From positions 248,001 to 312,000 of the forward strand of contig NZ_PZZZ01000001.1 in assembly GCF_003046475.1 (NCBI RefSeq): 64,000 nucleotides of DNA, in the 5' to 3' direction. Source of the DNA: Mycoplana dimorpha. GTDB lineage: Bacteria > Pseudomonadota > Alphaproteobacteria > Rhizobiales > Rhizobiaceae. The position numbers were made by a program, and so were the translations under genes. Positions 33,837 through 42,728 of the stretch are shown one piece after another; the first letter of the stretch is position 1, and the number at the start of each line of letters is the position of its first letter. Below the pieces are notes generated by a model. It was given only the letters and a program-made list of their open reading frames with translations, did no database searches and was not told the DNA's origin.

Positions 33837-34943
33837 TCAGCCCGGCAGATCCGGCTGTATTTTGTTGGACGGGCGCAACTCCTCCGCGATAGTCATGCCG
33901 ATGATCGACAGCGGCAGCGCCAGCATTGCGCCGGCGGCCCCCCACATCCAGCTCCAGAAGATGATCGCGGTGAAGATGATGAAGGCGTTGACCTCCAGTC
34001 GGCGGCCCATGATCGAGGGCACCACGAAGTTCTCCATGACGAGGTGCACGCAGAAGAAGGTGAAGGCCGGCGCAAGCCCCGCAAGGGTCGTCTCGTGCGC
34101 CAAAAGTCCGCCGGTCGCGAGCGCCAGCAGCATCACCGTCACCCCGAGGAACGGCACGAAGGAGGTGACGAAGGCGAACAGCCCCCACATCCACGGCAGG
34201 CCGAGATTGCCGACGAAGGCGATCAGCGTGGTGATGACGCCGAGCGAGCCATAGGTCAGGGCGGCGGTTGCGAAGTAATAGCCGAGCGAGCGGTCGATGG
34301 CGTTCAGGACGCGAATGGCGGTCAGGCGCTGAAGCCGGTGCGGGAATGCCAGGATCAGCATGCGGCGCAGCTTCAGCCGGCCGGAGAGGAACAGGATGAG
34401 GGCGGCGAAGAAGATCAGCAGCTGGATCAGCGCCGGCGTGACGCCGGCCGTGACGATGGTGAGCACGCTGCCTGTCTTTTCGAGAAGGCTGTCGATCGTC
34501 ACGCCGCCGGTAAGGCTCTGTGTGCGCACGTGCAGCCATTCGAAGCGGCTAAGCATCGGGGTGATGCGCTCGACCGTCGCATTGACGATGTTCGGCGCTT
34601 CGCCGACCAGGCGCAGCAGCGGACCGGATAGGGTGACGACTGCGAAGAAGCCCCCCGTCGCAAGCGCGGCCGCAAGCAGCAGTGCCGTTGGCAACGGCGG
34701 GATGCCGAGGTCGTTGAGCTTTTCCGCCGCGACGGCGAGGGTCAGCCCGGTGACGACGGCGAGCGTCAGCGGGATCAGGATCGGCGCCATCATGTAGATT
34801 GCGCCAAGCGCCATGATGACGAAGATGCCGATAATCGCCCAGCGCGACGCCAGCGTCAGCCCGTCGGGCAGGAATGCGTCGTCGTCATCGTCCGGGGCTG
34901 CGACCGGAAGCCTCGACGTATCCTCGTTCAACAGGTTGTGCAT
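33837..34943 (-). CDS. AI-2E family transporter (PerM/TqsA-like)
   Basis: The 368-residue inner-membrane protein has about eight hydrophobic helices, a central soluble segment and the family pattern P-x-x-G-V near 250-290. The acidic start (P-D-D-D-D-D-A) is unusual but plausible for a cytoplasmic tail. The family includes an AI-2 exporter and Na+/H+ antiporters, so the substrate is undefined. GAGGGGGATTGCGCCC precedes the ATG. It is not linked to any quorum-sensing gene here. Confidence 0.88.
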   Translation of the reverse strand: MHNLLNEDTSRLPVAAPDDDDDAFLPDGLTLASRWAIIGIFVIMALGAIYMMAPILIPLTLAVVTGLTLAVAAEKLNDLGIPPLPTALLLAAALATGGFFAVVTLSGPLLRLVGEAPNIVNATVERITPMLSRFEWLHVRTQSLTGGVTIDSLLEKTGSVLTIVTAGVTPALIQLLIFFAALILFLSGRLKLRRMLILAFPHRLQRLTAIRVLNAIDRSLGYYFATAALTYGSLGVITTLIAFVGNLGLPWMWGLFAFVTSFVPFLGVTVMLLALATGGLLAHETTLAGLAPAFTFFCVHLVMENFVVPSIMGRRLEVNAFIIFTAIIFWSWMWGAAGAMLALPLSIIGMTIAEELRPSNKIQPDLPG

Positions 34944-35043
34944 GGGCGCAATCCCCCTCGGTGCGCAAGTAACGCACGAGGGGGGATCCGGTTCCTGCGG
35001 CGCTGCGGAAGCCGTTTTCAGCGGCCGTGCCGCCGGTGGACCC

Positions 35044-35919
35044 TCAGGCCGACAGCTTCAGGCCGATCCCCCAGGGATCGGTGAGCGAAACGACGCCGCC
35101 TTCCTTGGTGGTCGGAATTCCCAGCTCGTCGAGCTTCTCCACGGCCTTCTGCAGCCTCGCGGCGTCGCTGAAGCGGATCGTGTAGTCGGAAAGCCCGGTC
35201 ATGTGGGGCTCGCGCTTGGCTGCGCCGCGCGAGTTCCAGACGTTGGCGCCGATATGGTGGTGGTACTTGCCCGAGGCGAAGAAGCTGGCGCCCGGATAGC
35301 GCGCCATGAGGTCGAGGCCGAGCACGTCGCGGAAGAAGGCGTCGGCCTGCGGGATGTCGGACACCTGCAGGTGGATGTGGCCCATGGTGGATTCTTCGGA
35401 AAGCCCCGCCCAGGCGTCCTTCGGTGCTTCGTCATAGAGCTTCTGCAGGTCCAGCGGCAGCGTCGCCATCTCGACCATGCCGTCGTCCAGGTAATGCCAC
35501 TCGTCGCGTCCACGATCGCGATAGACCTCGATGCCGTTGCCTTCCGGGTCGTCCAGGTAGATCGCCTCGCTGACCAGGTGGTCCGACGCACCTGTCAGCC
35601 TTGCGCCGCTATGAGCGGCGTGGGCCAGCCAGCGCGAAAGCTCCTTGCGGCTCGGCAACAGGAAGGCATTGTGAAACAGGCCGGGCGTGCGCCGGGAGGC
35701 GCGCGCGACGTTGCCTTCGGTCGTCAGCGTCAGCAGTGGACGGCCGCCGACGCCGAGCGTCTGGCCCGAGGCGCTGGTGTCCAGGACGGACAGGCCCATC
35801 ACATTCTGGTACCACTGCGCCGTCAGCGGCAGGTCTGTCACGACGAGGTGCGAATGGTCGACATGGGCCGGCATGTTGACGGCGTGGTCGGGCGAGGAGA
35901 GAGGCGTGCCATCGGTCAT
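35044..35919 (-). CDS. VOC family ring-cleavage dioxygenase-like protein (catechol 2,3-dioxygenase type)
   Basis: The 291-residue protein has two tandem VOC modules (about residues 20-150 and 170-290). Likely Fe/Mn ligands are the His of M-G-H-I-H-L-Q-V and of Y-H-H-H-I-G-A-N-V-W, with a C-terminal acidic strand. It resembles the Bacillus CatE type of extradiol dioxygenases, which open catechol rings, though many members are uncharacterised. No aromatic-degradation genes surround it. GGAGACCCCCG precedes the ATG. Confidence 0.83.
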   Translation of the reverse strand: MTDGTPLSSPDHAVNMPAHVDHSHLVVTDLPLTAQWYQNVMGLSVLDTSASGQTLGVGGRPLLTLTTEGNVARASRRTPGLFHNAFLLPSRKELSRWLAHAAHSGARLTGASDHLVSEAIYLDDPEGNGIEVYRDRGRDEWHYLDDGMVEMATLPLDLQKLYDEAPKDAWAGLSEESTMGHIHLQVSDIPQADAFFRDVLGLDLMARYPGASFFASGKYHHHIGANVWNSRGAAKREPHMTGLSDYTIRFSDAARLQKAVEKLDELGIPTTKEGGVVSLTDPWGIGLKLSA

Positions 35920-36167
35920 CGGGGGTCTCCAAACGGATTACGGCAAGCGCCGCCCGCGCCTTCGGGGCGGACTGCGCGGGTCGGCTCACGATAAGCCGAC
36001 GATTGTCCATCAATATGGCTGTCCGGGATCGTTCGGCAAAGACGGCGGTTTAGAGAAAAGTTGTCAACAGTGCATTGACAATCGATAGCCCGCCGCAGCC
36101 TGAGCGATCCCGGAGGCGGTCTGCAACCCACCGTTTAAATTCGTGACTTCGACGCCACAGATTTGTC

Positions 36168-36181
36168 TTGATCCTTATCAA
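36168..36181 (+). promoter_or_regulatory. FNR/FixK-type anaerobox
   Basis: TTGAT - CCTT - ATCAA is a perfect match to the FNR/FixK/FnrN consensus TTGAT-N4-ATCAA. Its centre lies about 69 nt upstream of the universal stress protein start, a position suited to class II activation. It is the only clear signal in the 35920-36243 gap. Confidence 0.75.
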
Positions 36182-36243
36182 TGCGGCGCGCAGTCTCCAA
36201 GAGCAGCGTCGCTGAACAGGATGGTGCCAGGAAGGAGCCAGGC

Positions 36244-36669
36244 ATGTACAGCAAGATCGTCGTACCCGTCGCCATGGACCAGGTGGGGCGCGGGCAACAG
36301 ATTTTGCAACGCGCCCGCGATCTGCTCGCCGAAGGCGGCGAGATCGTGCTCGTTCACGTGGTCGAAATCGCCACCGGCTACCTGTCGATCGAGTTTCCGG
36401 CCGCCATGCTCGACATGGAGATCAGCCAGGCCGAGGAGCGCCTGAACCGCATGAAGGGCGAACTCGGCATTTCCGCGCTGGTCGACATCCGTTACGGCGG
36501 CAGCGCCCGCCAGATCATCGCCGCGGCCGAGGAACATGCCGCCGACCTCATCATTATTGCCTCCCACCGCCCCGGGGTAGCAAACTATCTTCTCGGTGCA
36601 ACTGCGGATCGGGTCGTGCGCCATTCTCCGATCTCCGTTCTCGTCGACCGCGAGCTCCGCCAGCCTTGA
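36244..36669 (+). CDS. Universal stress protein family protein
   Basis: The 141-residue UspA-fold protein begins M-Y-S-K-I-V-V-P-V-A-M-D. It ends with the ATP-binding loop S-H-R-P-G-V-A-N-Y-L-L-G-A-T-A-D-R-V-V-R-H-S-P-I-S-V-L-V, so it is of the nucleotide-binding type. AGGAAGGAGCCAGGC precedes the ATG at 36244. An FNR/FixK box upstream suggests induction at low oxygen, as is common for rhizobial Usp genes. A DksA-like gene follows 63 nt downstream. Confidence 0.92.
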   Translation: MYSKIVVPVAMDQVGRGQQILQRARDLLAEGGEIVLVHVVEIATGYLSIEFPAAMLDMEISQAEERLNRMKGELGISALVDIRYGGSARQIIAAAEEHAADLIIIASHRPGVANYLLGATADRVVRHSPISVLVDRELRQP

Positions 36670-36732
36670 AAATCCCGTCACTGCCGGGCCGGCTCGCGCC
36701 GCCACGACGCCGCTTATTCGAAAGGACAGCCC

Positions 36733-37053
36733 ATGCTCGATACCCATAGTTTCAAGACCAGGCTCATCGGCCGTAAGGCCGAACTGTACCGGCGCCTGCA
36801 CAAGATCGAGGGCGACCTTCTGGAAACCCCCAATCCCGATGCCGAGGAGCGGGCGACCGAGCGGGAGAATGACGAGGTGCTGGAGGGGCTCGGCAACTCG
36901 GGGCTCGGCGAACTGGCGGCGATCGAGGCCGCGCTGAACCGCATTGAGGCCGGCACCTTCGGAACTTGCGCAAAATGCGGCGACCCGATCTCGCCCAAGC
37001 GGCTCGAGGCGGTGCCGCACGCCGCACTGTGCGAGGAGTGCATCAGGGGGTAG
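36733..37053 (+). CDS. TraR/DksA-type zinc finger protein
   Basis: The 106-residue protein has an N-terminal coiled-coil region (residues 8-70) and the DksA/TraR C4 zinc finger: C79-x2-C82 and C100-x2-C103 (G-T-C-A-K-C-G ... L-C-E-E-C). It is shorter than DksA itself. It lacks the D-x-x-D-x-A tip sequence, so it probably binds the RNA polymerase secondary channel differently or not at all. AAAGGACAGCCC precedes the ATG. It is likely cotranscribed with the stress protein gene. Confidence 0.88.
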   Translation: MLDTHSFKTRLIGRKAELYRRLHKIEGDLLETPNPDAEERATERENDEVLEGLGNSGLGELAAIEAALNRIEAGTFGTCAKCGDPISPKRLEAVPHAALCEECIRG

Positions 37054-37093
37054 GAGCTCTCGGCGTTCTACATGCCCGGCGAGTGCATCGAGT

Positions 37094-37129
37094 GGCAGGT
37101 GCGGCAGGTGCGGCAGGTGCCGCAGGTAC
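37094..37129 (+). repeat. 9-bp tandem repeat
   Basis: Three perfect copies of GGCAGGTGC (37094-37120) are followed by one degenerate copy (CGCAGGTAC), just after the DksA-like gene. It lies in the 37054-37371 intergenic stretch, in which I see no other feature apart from the following ribosome-binding site. Confidence 0.7.
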
Positions 37130-37371
37130 CTGCCCGGAGCCGCCACGGCGCCTGAACCGTTACGGCCAATTACCAAAAGTGAAGCCGCTTCTGGCGCTTG
37201 GCCACGACGCCGGCCTTGATGGTGGCGTGGTGAATTGGCACCATGACCGTGCCCGCAGGTCCTTGAGGGGCGCTCCCGGCCGGGGAATGGGGCGCGGCAA
37301 CGCACCGATCCTGGCTTTCCGACGCCCTGAAGCCTGGGACGGGCGGCTGTCCCCCGCGCGGAGCGGTTCGC

Positions 37372-38022
37372 ATGGAACTCGAAGGATTGCGCTGGCAGTA
37401 TGATCGTCATGAACTGATTGCCGACGGCATCGTGCATGGCATCGGCGTCGTTCTGGCGCTTGTCGGCGTCACGGCGCTGATTTTTTACGCCACCGTCTGG
37501 ACCAGCCGCGGCCAGCTCTTTGCCGCCTCGATCTATGGCATCGGCCTTCTGCTGTCGCTCGGCATTTCCTTCGCCTACAATCTCTGGCCCATCACCAACC
37601 TGAAGTGGCATCTGCGTCGCCTCGACCACTCCGCCATCTACGTGCTGATCGCGGCGACCTATACGCCATTCCTGCAGCGCGGTTGGCAGAACCCGACACT
37701 GGCCGGGCTGCTGGTCGCCGTCTGGCTGGTCGCGGCAGCCGGCATCGCCCTGAAATTCCTGCGGCCCGGCCGCTATGATCGCCTGGCGGTGCTGCTCTAC
37801 CTCGGCATGGGCTGGAGCGGCGTGCTGGCAGCCGAATCGCTGCGCGCAACGCTGCCCGGCACGACGATCCTGCTGATCCTCGTCGGCGGCCTGCTCTACT
37901 CGCTCGGCGTCGTGTTCTACGTCTGGCAGAGCCTGCGCTTCCAGAATGCGATCTGGCACGGTTTCGTCGTCGTGGCAGCTGCCGTCCACTACACCGCGGT
38001 CGTCACCTGCGTCAGCGCATGA
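37372..38022 (+). CDS. Hemolysin III / PAQR family membrane protein
   Basis: The 216-residue protein has seven hydrophobic helices and the family signatures H-G-I-G-V-V (TM1), L-D-H-S-A-I-Y-V-L-I-A-A-T-Y-T-P-F (TM3-4) and the C-terminal W-H-G-F-V-V-V-A-A-A-V-H-Y. The His, Asp and Ser residues form the putative zinc hydrolase site shared with PAQR receptors. Bacterial members (YqfA/TrhA) affect membrane energetics; real haemolysis is not implied. GGAGCGGTTCGC precedes the ATG. It may belong to the same stress cluster as the Usp gene. Confidence 0.9.
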   Translation: MELEGLRWQYDRHELIADGIVHGIGVVLALVGVTALIFYATVWTSRGQLFAASIYGIGLLLSLGISFAYNLWPITNLKWHLRRLDHSAIYVLIAATYTPFLQRGWQNPTLAGLLVAVWLVAAAGIALKFLRPGRYDRLAVLLYLGMGWSGVLAAESLRATLPGTTILLILVGGLLYSLGVVFYVWQSLRFQNAIWHGFVVVAAAVHYTAVVTCVSA

Positions 38023-38174
38023 CCGTGGCCGACGGGCCCGCGCCCGGCATCCGGCTCCCGCCAGTCTGGATCCGCGTTAAGCCTTGTGAGGCGAAGACAC
38101 TTCGCGCTGCTCTTTTCAGCCGAGAGGGTTTATCTGTAGCCGAGATCATCTGTTAAGCTCGGCATATCGCAACA

Positions 38175-38699
38175 ATGGTGAACAGGATGGAACAGGCGAC
38201 GCTGATCCGCGACGCACGTGAAGAGGACATGGCGGCCGTCATGGACATCTACAACGACGCCGTCGCCAACACGACGGCGATCTGGAACGATACGCTTGTC
38301 GATCTAAACAACCGCCTCGAGTGGTTCCGGACGCGGCGCGAGCGCGGCTTCCCGGTGCTCGTCGCCGAGCGGGACGGCCGGGTCGTGGGCTATGCGACCT
38401 ATGGCGACTGGCGCGCCTTCGACGGTTATCGCCACACCGCCGAGCATTCGATCTACGTGCATGCTGACATGCGGGGGCAGGGCATCGGGCGCGCCATGCT
38501 GAAAAGCCTGATCGACAGGGCGAGGGCCGCCGGCATCCATGTCATCATCGCCGGGATCGAGGCCGAAAACGAGGCCTCGATCCGCCTGCACGAGAGCCTC
38601 GGCTTCCGGGTGGTCGGCCGATTCAGGGAGGTCGGCATCAAATTCGGTCGCTGGCTGGACCTCACCTGCATGGAGCTCTGCCTGAACGGCAAAAGCTGA
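38175..38699 (+). CDS. GNAT acetyltransferase (phosphinothricin N-acetyltransferase-like)
   Basis: The 174-residue protein has the PAT/YncA-type GNAT pattern: I-R-D-A-R-E-E-D-M near the start, I-Y-V-H-A-D-M-R-G-Q-G-I-G-R-A-M-L (acetyl-CoA loop) and I-A-G-I-E-A-E-N-E-A-S-I-R-L-H-E-S-L-G-F. Homologues acetylate phosphinothricin or methionine sulfone/sulfoximine. A role in methionine sulfoximine detoxification is only an inference. The start may instead be the ATG at 38187; neither has a strong ribosome-binding site. Confidence 0.85.
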   Translation: MVNRMEQATLIRDAREEDMAAVMDIYNDAVANTTAIWNDTLVDLNNRLEWFRTRRERGFPVLVAERDGRVVGYATYGDWRAFDGYRHTAEHSIYVHADMRGQGIGRAMLKSLIDRARAAGIHVIIAGIEAENEASIRLHESLGFRVVGRFREVGIKFGRWLDLTCMELCLNGKS

Positions 38700-38745
38700 G
38701 CGGCAGCGCCGGAGCGCTGGCGAGAATGACAGCAGGTCGGCTGCG

Positions 38746-39153
38746 TCACTGTTCCTTGAAGCTCAGCGCCACGCCGTTCATGCAGTAGCGCAGCCCTGTC
38801 GGCGGCGGGCCGTCCGGAAAGACATGGCCCAGATGCGCGTCGCAGTCGGCGCAACGGATCTCGGTTCGGTCCATTCCGTAGGAGAGGTCGCGATGGCGCG
38901 TCACCGCTCCCGTGTCGATCGGCTGGGTGAAGCTCGGCCAACCGGTGCCCGAATTGAACTTGGCCGAGGAGCTGTAGAGCGGTCGGTCGCAGCAGACACA
39001 ATGATAGGTGCCCACCTTCGAACTGTCGAAGTCGGGACTGGAGAAGGCGCGCTCCGTGCCGTGCTGTCGGGTTATCCGGTATTGCTCCGGGGTCAGCAGC
39101 CTGCGCCACTCCTCGTCGGTCTTCACGACCTTTAGCCCAGCGGTGTCGGTCAT
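38746..39153 (-). CDS. msrB: Peptide-methionine (R)-S-oxide reductase
   Basis: The 135-residue protein has zinc cysteines C52, C55, C101 and C104, the G-T-G-W-P-S-F motif and the catalytic C124 in L-R-Y-C-M-N-G. It reduces the R epimer of oxidised methionine in proteins using thioredoxin. It is cytoplasmic, with no signal peptide. AAGGAGATCTGCC precedes the ATG at 39153; the longer frame from 39546 is non-coding. It is divergent from the pha operon. Confidence 0.93.
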   Translation of the reverse strand: MTDTAGLKVVKTDEEWRRLLTPEQYRITRQHGTERAFSSPDFDSSKVGTYHCVCCDRPLYSSSAKFNSGTGWPSFTQPIDTGAVTRHRDLSYGMDRTEIRCADCDAHLGHVFPDGPPPTGLRYCMNGVALSFKEQ

Positions 39154-39530
39154 GGCAGATCTCCTTTCCGTCAGATGTAGGGGCGTGATCGGCCGAATGC
39201 AACCGATCGCAAGGCGTTGATCTTGGCCCGACCGGCGATGCCGCTGAGGATCGGCGATGGTGCCGCGGATGATCTCTCCCGGTATCCGCGGTTGCGATCT
39301 GTGTTGATTGCTTCTCCAATGAGCGAAAAAGCGACGCCAATGCTTTTCAAGGGCTGTGATTTCGGCCATAGGGACGTAACGCCAGCATATTGACGAATCG
39401 GAAATCTGCCCTGTGCAGGGGCGGAAGGATTGGCAACGATCTTCGGGCGGGCGTCGGTTTGAGATGGCTGTTGCGTTGCTTGGGTTTCCCATCAGCCGCG
39501 GACGCAGGAGCGCCACGAAGGAGAGGGGAC
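39154..39530. promoter_or_regulatory. Divergent msrB/pha operon promoter region
   Basis: This 377-nt stretch is non-coding. Its left part carries the msrB leader, and the right end has the strong phaA ribosome-binding site (AAGGAGAGGGGAC). A short hairpin (CCCTGTGCAGGG, near 39410-39421) is present in what would be the pha leader. I see no known riboswitch. Confidence 0.4.
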
Positions 39531-41930
39531 ATGCAGCCGGGCACAATGGTCATGACGTTCGCCGCCTTCTGTCTGCCCTTCCTGGGGGCGGCCGCCGCTC
39601 CCGCGCTCACCCGTCTCCTCGGCCACCGTGCCGCCTGGCCCCTGGCGCTGTTTCCGGCCGCGATCTTCCTGCACTTTGCCGGCTTCCTGCCCGAGGTCGG
39701 ACGCGGCGAGGTGGTCACCGGCGGCTTTGCCTGGGTACCGTCCTACAATGTCAGCTTCTCCTGGCTGATCGACGGGCTGTCGCTCGCCTTCCTGCTTTTG
39801 ATTTCCGGCATCGGCACGCTGATCGTCCTCTATTCCGGCGGCTACCTGAAGGACCACCCGCACCAGGGGCGGTTCTTCGCCTTCATCCTGATGTTCATGG
39901 GCGCCATGCTCGGGCTGGTCGCCTCCGACAGTTTCCTGATGCTGTTCGTCTTTTGGGAACTGACCTCGATCACCTCCTTCCTGCTGATCGGCTTCGACCA
40001 TGCGCGCGAGGCCGCGCGCCGCGCCGCGCTGCAGGCGCTGATCGTCACCGGTGGCGGCGGCCTGTTGCTTTTGGCCGGCCTGCTCGTCTTGTGGAACGTC
40101 ACCGGCGTCACGCAGCTGTCGCTGCTGTTGGCCTTCGGCGCCGAGGTGCGCGCCAGCCCCTTCTATCTTGCCATCCTTTTGCTGATGCTCGGCGGCGCGT
40201 TCACCAAGTCGGCCCAGTTCCCCTTCCATTTCTGGCTGCCGAACGCGATGGAGGCGCCAACGCCGGTCTCCGCCTACCTGCACTCCGCGACCATGGTGAA
40301 GGCCGGCGTCTACCTGCTGATGCGGCTCAATCCGGTGCTCGGCGGCACGACGCCGTGGGAGACGATCCTGCCGGCCTTCGGCGGCCTGACCCTGCTGGTC
40401 GGCGCGGTGCTTGCGATCCGGCAGACCGACCTGAAGCTGATGCTCGCCTACACGACGGTCGCCTCGCTCGGGCTGCTCGTCATGCTGACCGGCCTTGGCT
40501 CGGAGCACGCCGTCGCAGCGGCCGCGCTCTACCTGGTCGCCCATTCGCTCTTCAAGGGCGCGCTGTTCATGGTTGCCGGCATTGTCGACCACGAGACCGG
40601 AACCCGCCACATCACCGGGCTCGGCGGGCTCGGCCGGGCCATGCCGATCACCTTCGCCGCCGCCGTGCTCGCCGCGCTTTCGATGGGCGGCCTGCCGCCC
40701 TTCTTCGGCTTCCTCGCCAAGGAGGAGGTATACGCGGCGCTCGAAGGCGACAGCCTACGGTCGGTCGCCTTCACCCTCGCCGCCGTGGCCGGCAACGCGC
40801 TGATGTTCGCCGTCGCCTTCGCCGTGGCGCTGAAACCCTTCCTTGGTGCAAGGGTCGAGACGCCTAAGGCGCCGCACGAAGGACCGCTGCTCTTGTGGCT
40901 CGGCCCGCTCGTCCTTGCCGCCTGCGGCCTTGCGGCCGGCCTGTTCAGTGCCGCCGTCCATCCGCTCCTGTCCTCGCCGCTGGCGAGCGCGATGGCGGGC
41001 GCCCCCACGACGGTGGACATCGGACCGGTCCCGCACGCAAGCCTGGCGCTTCTGCTTTCAGCCGTCACCATCGCGCTCGGCGTCGCCGTTTTTGTCGCGC
41101 TCGATCGCGCCCGGGCCGCCGCCGACCGCCTCGTTGCCGACATCGGCTGGGGACCGGATCGCGGCTTCGACCAGGTCATCAGCGGCCTCGTACGGCTCGG
41201 CCACCGGCTGGCACGGTGGCTGCAGCCGGGCCTCATGGAGGTCTATCTCACCGTCACCTTCGTCGTCGTGGCGCTGGCGCTGCTCGTGCCGCTCGCCTGG
41301 TATGACGAGTGGCCGCGCCCGCCGCTGTGGCCGGCGGACGCCCAGTTCCATGAACTGGCGGTCATGGCGCTGGCCCTCATCGGGGTCGGCGGCGTGCTGA
41401 CGGCGAGCAACCGGCTGAACTCGATCCTCGCCCTCGGCATCCAGGGGTTCTCCGTGGCGTTGCTGTTTTTGCTGTTCGGCGCGCCGGATCTTGCCTTCAC
41501 CCAGTTCATGGTCGAGACGCTCTCGGTGGTGATCCTTACCCTGGTCATGACGCGGCTGCGCCTGCAGCCGCGCGACGCCCGGCCGCTCGCCCAGAAACTG
41601 CCGGATGCCGCCATCGCCATTGCCTGCGGGCTCGGCTTCTCGCTCTATCTGCTGCGCGTCACGCAGAGCCGCTTCGATCCGGTGCTGACCGACTTCTTCA
41701 ACCTCTATTCCAAGGCGATCGCCCACGGCGCCAACGTCGTCAACGTCATCATCGTCGACTTCCGCGGCACCGACACGCTCGGCGAGATCGCCGTCGTCAT
41801 GATTACCGGACTGGCGATCCTGTCGCTGATCCGCATCCGGAAATCCACCACGGCACCCGCCGGCTCGGCAGCCGAAGGCAAGCCCGCCATGCGGCCCGCC
41901 GTGAACGTCGGCAAGGAGAAGCAGCGATGA
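39531..41930 (+). CDS. phaAB: Monovalent cation/H+ antiporter subunit A (MrpA/PhaAB type)
   Basis: The 799-residue membrane protein has about 20 transmembrane helices and is homologous to NuoL/ND5. Signatures include [39 protein letters not shown] with its proton-channel Lys, and [10 protein letters not shown]. The C-terminal third (after about 680) is the extra MrpA helix bundle that packs against subunits B and C. It is the proton-translocating core of the Pha/Mrp complex for K+ or Na+ extrusion and alkaline tolerance. The start at 39531 has a strong ribosome-binding site. The next gene overlaps by 4 nt. Confidence 0.93.
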   Translation: MQPGTMVMTFAAFCLPFLGAAAAPALTRLLGHRAAWPLALFPAAIFLHFAGFLPEVGRGEVVTGGFAWVPSYNVSFSWLIDGLSLAFLLLISGIGTLIVLYSGGYLKDHPHQGRFFAFILMFMGAMLGLVASDSFLMLFVFWELTSITSFLLIGFDHAREAARRAALQALIVTGGGGLLLLAGLLVLWNVTGVTQLSLLLAFGAEVRASPFYLAILLLMLGGAFTKSAQFPFHFWLPNAMEAPTPVSAYLHSATMVKAGVYLLMRLNPVLGGTTPWETILPAFGGLTLLVGAVLAIRQTDLKLMLAYTTVASLGLLVMLTGLGSEHAVAAAALYLVAHSLFKGALFMVAGIVDHETGTRHITGLGGLGRAMPITFAAAVLAALSMGGLPPFFGFLAKEEVYAALEGDSLRSVAFTLAAVAGNALMFAVAFAVALKPFLGARVETPKAPHEGPLLLWLGPLVLAACGLAAGLFSAAVHPLLSSPLASAMAGAPTTVDIGPVPHASLALLLSAVTIALGVAVFVALDRARAAADRLVADIGWGPDRGFDQVISGLVRLGHRLARWLQPGLMEVYLTVTFVVVALALLVPLAWYDEWPRPPLWPADAQFHELAVMALALIGVGGVLTASNRLNSILALGIQGFSVALLFLLFGAPDLAFTQFMVETLSVVILTLVMTRLRLQPRDARPLAQKLPDAAIAIACGLGFSLYLLRVTQSRFDPVLTDFFNLYSKAIAHGANVVNVIIVDFRGTDTLGEIAVVMITGLAILSLIRIRKSTTAPAGSAAEGKPAMRPAVNVGKEKQR

Positions 41931-42343
41931 ACACCGTCATCTTCCGCACGCTCGCCCCCTTCCTGACCGCGCTGATGCTGCTGTTTTCGCTATTTGTGCT
42001 GCTGCGCGGCCACAACGAGCCGGGCGGCGGCTTCATCGGCGGACTGATCGCCGCCTCGGCGCTGGCGATCTACGGCATCGCCCGTGGCATCCGGCCGGTG
42101 CGCCATGCGCTGTGGTTCCATCCGATGACGATCGCCGCCACCGGCCTGTTCCTTGCCTGCCTCGCCGGCCTCGTCTCGATGGTTGCCGCCGTGCCCTTCA
42201 TGACCGGGCTGTGGATCTATCCGAGCCTGTTCGGCGTCGAGATCCCGCTGTCGACGGTGATGCTGTTCGATTTCGGCGTCTATCTCGTCGTCGTCGGTGC
42301 GATCACCTCGATCGCACTTGCCCTTGAACGGGAGGATTTTTGA
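41927..42343 (+). CDS. phaB: Cation/H+ antiporter subunit B (MnhB)
   Basis: The 138-residue protein has four transmembrane helices and the MnhB signature [13 protein letters not shown] near residues 28-40. It is a small subunit of the Pha/Mrp complex. Its start overlaps the subunit A stop by 4 nt and its stop overlaps the subunit C start by 4 nt. Separate naming as B is by family; some rhizobia number the genes differently. Confidence 0.9.
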   Translation: MNTVIFRTLAPFLTALMLLFSLFVLLRGHNEPGGGFIGGLIAASALAIYGIARGIRPVRHALWFHPMTIAATGLFLACLAGLVSMVAAVPFMTGLWIYPSLFGVEIPLSTVMLFDFGVYLVVVGAITSIALALEREDF

Positions 42344-42720
42344 TGGAGGCGCTGTTCTCGATCCTGATCGGCGTCTTCTTCGCCGCGGCCGTCTACTTGA
42401 TGCTGTCGAAGTTCCTGGTGCGCATCCTGCTCGGCGTCGCCATCTTCGGCAATGCGGTCAACCTTTTGCTGTTTACCGCCGGACGGCTGGTGCCCGAGGT
42501 GCCGCCGATCATCGCCGCCGGCCTCGACCGGCAGTTGGCGGTTACCGCCAATCCGCTGCCGCAGGCGCTGATCCTGACGGCGATCGTCATCTCGTTCTCG
42601 TTCTTCGCCTTCCTGCTGGTGCTGTCCTACCGTGCCTTCCAGGACCTCAAGACCGACAACGTCAACGAAATGCGCGTTGCCGAGCCCGCAGCCGAGGCTG
42701 CGCCCCCGACCGGTTACTAG
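42340..42720 (+). CDS. phaC: Cation/H+ antiporter subunit C (MnhC)
   Basis: The 126-residue protein is homologous to NuoK. It has three transmembrane helices with [12 protein letters not shown] near residue 35 and [17 protein letters not shown] near 70. It is a membrane subunit of the Pha/Mrp antiporter. ATGA overlap with subunit B; subunit D follows after 8 nt. Confidence 0.92.
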   Translation: MMEALFSILIGVFFAAAVYLMLSKFLVRILLGVAIFGNAVNLLLFTAGRLVPEVPPIIAAGLDRQLAVTANPLPQALILTAIVISFSFFAFLLVLSYRAFQDLKTDNVNEMRVAEPAAEAAPPTGY

Positions 42721-42728
42721 GACATTAG

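Noticed and set aside
36178-37989. 603-codon minus-strand frame across the Usp, DksA-like and hemolysin III genes
   Set aside because: It spans several genuine genes and an intergenic repeat and shows no protein family features.
39492-40610. 372-codon minus-strand frame antisense to the pha operon start
   Set aside because: Low-complexity Gln/Glu/Arg/Gly product, typical of the antisense of membrane-protein codons.
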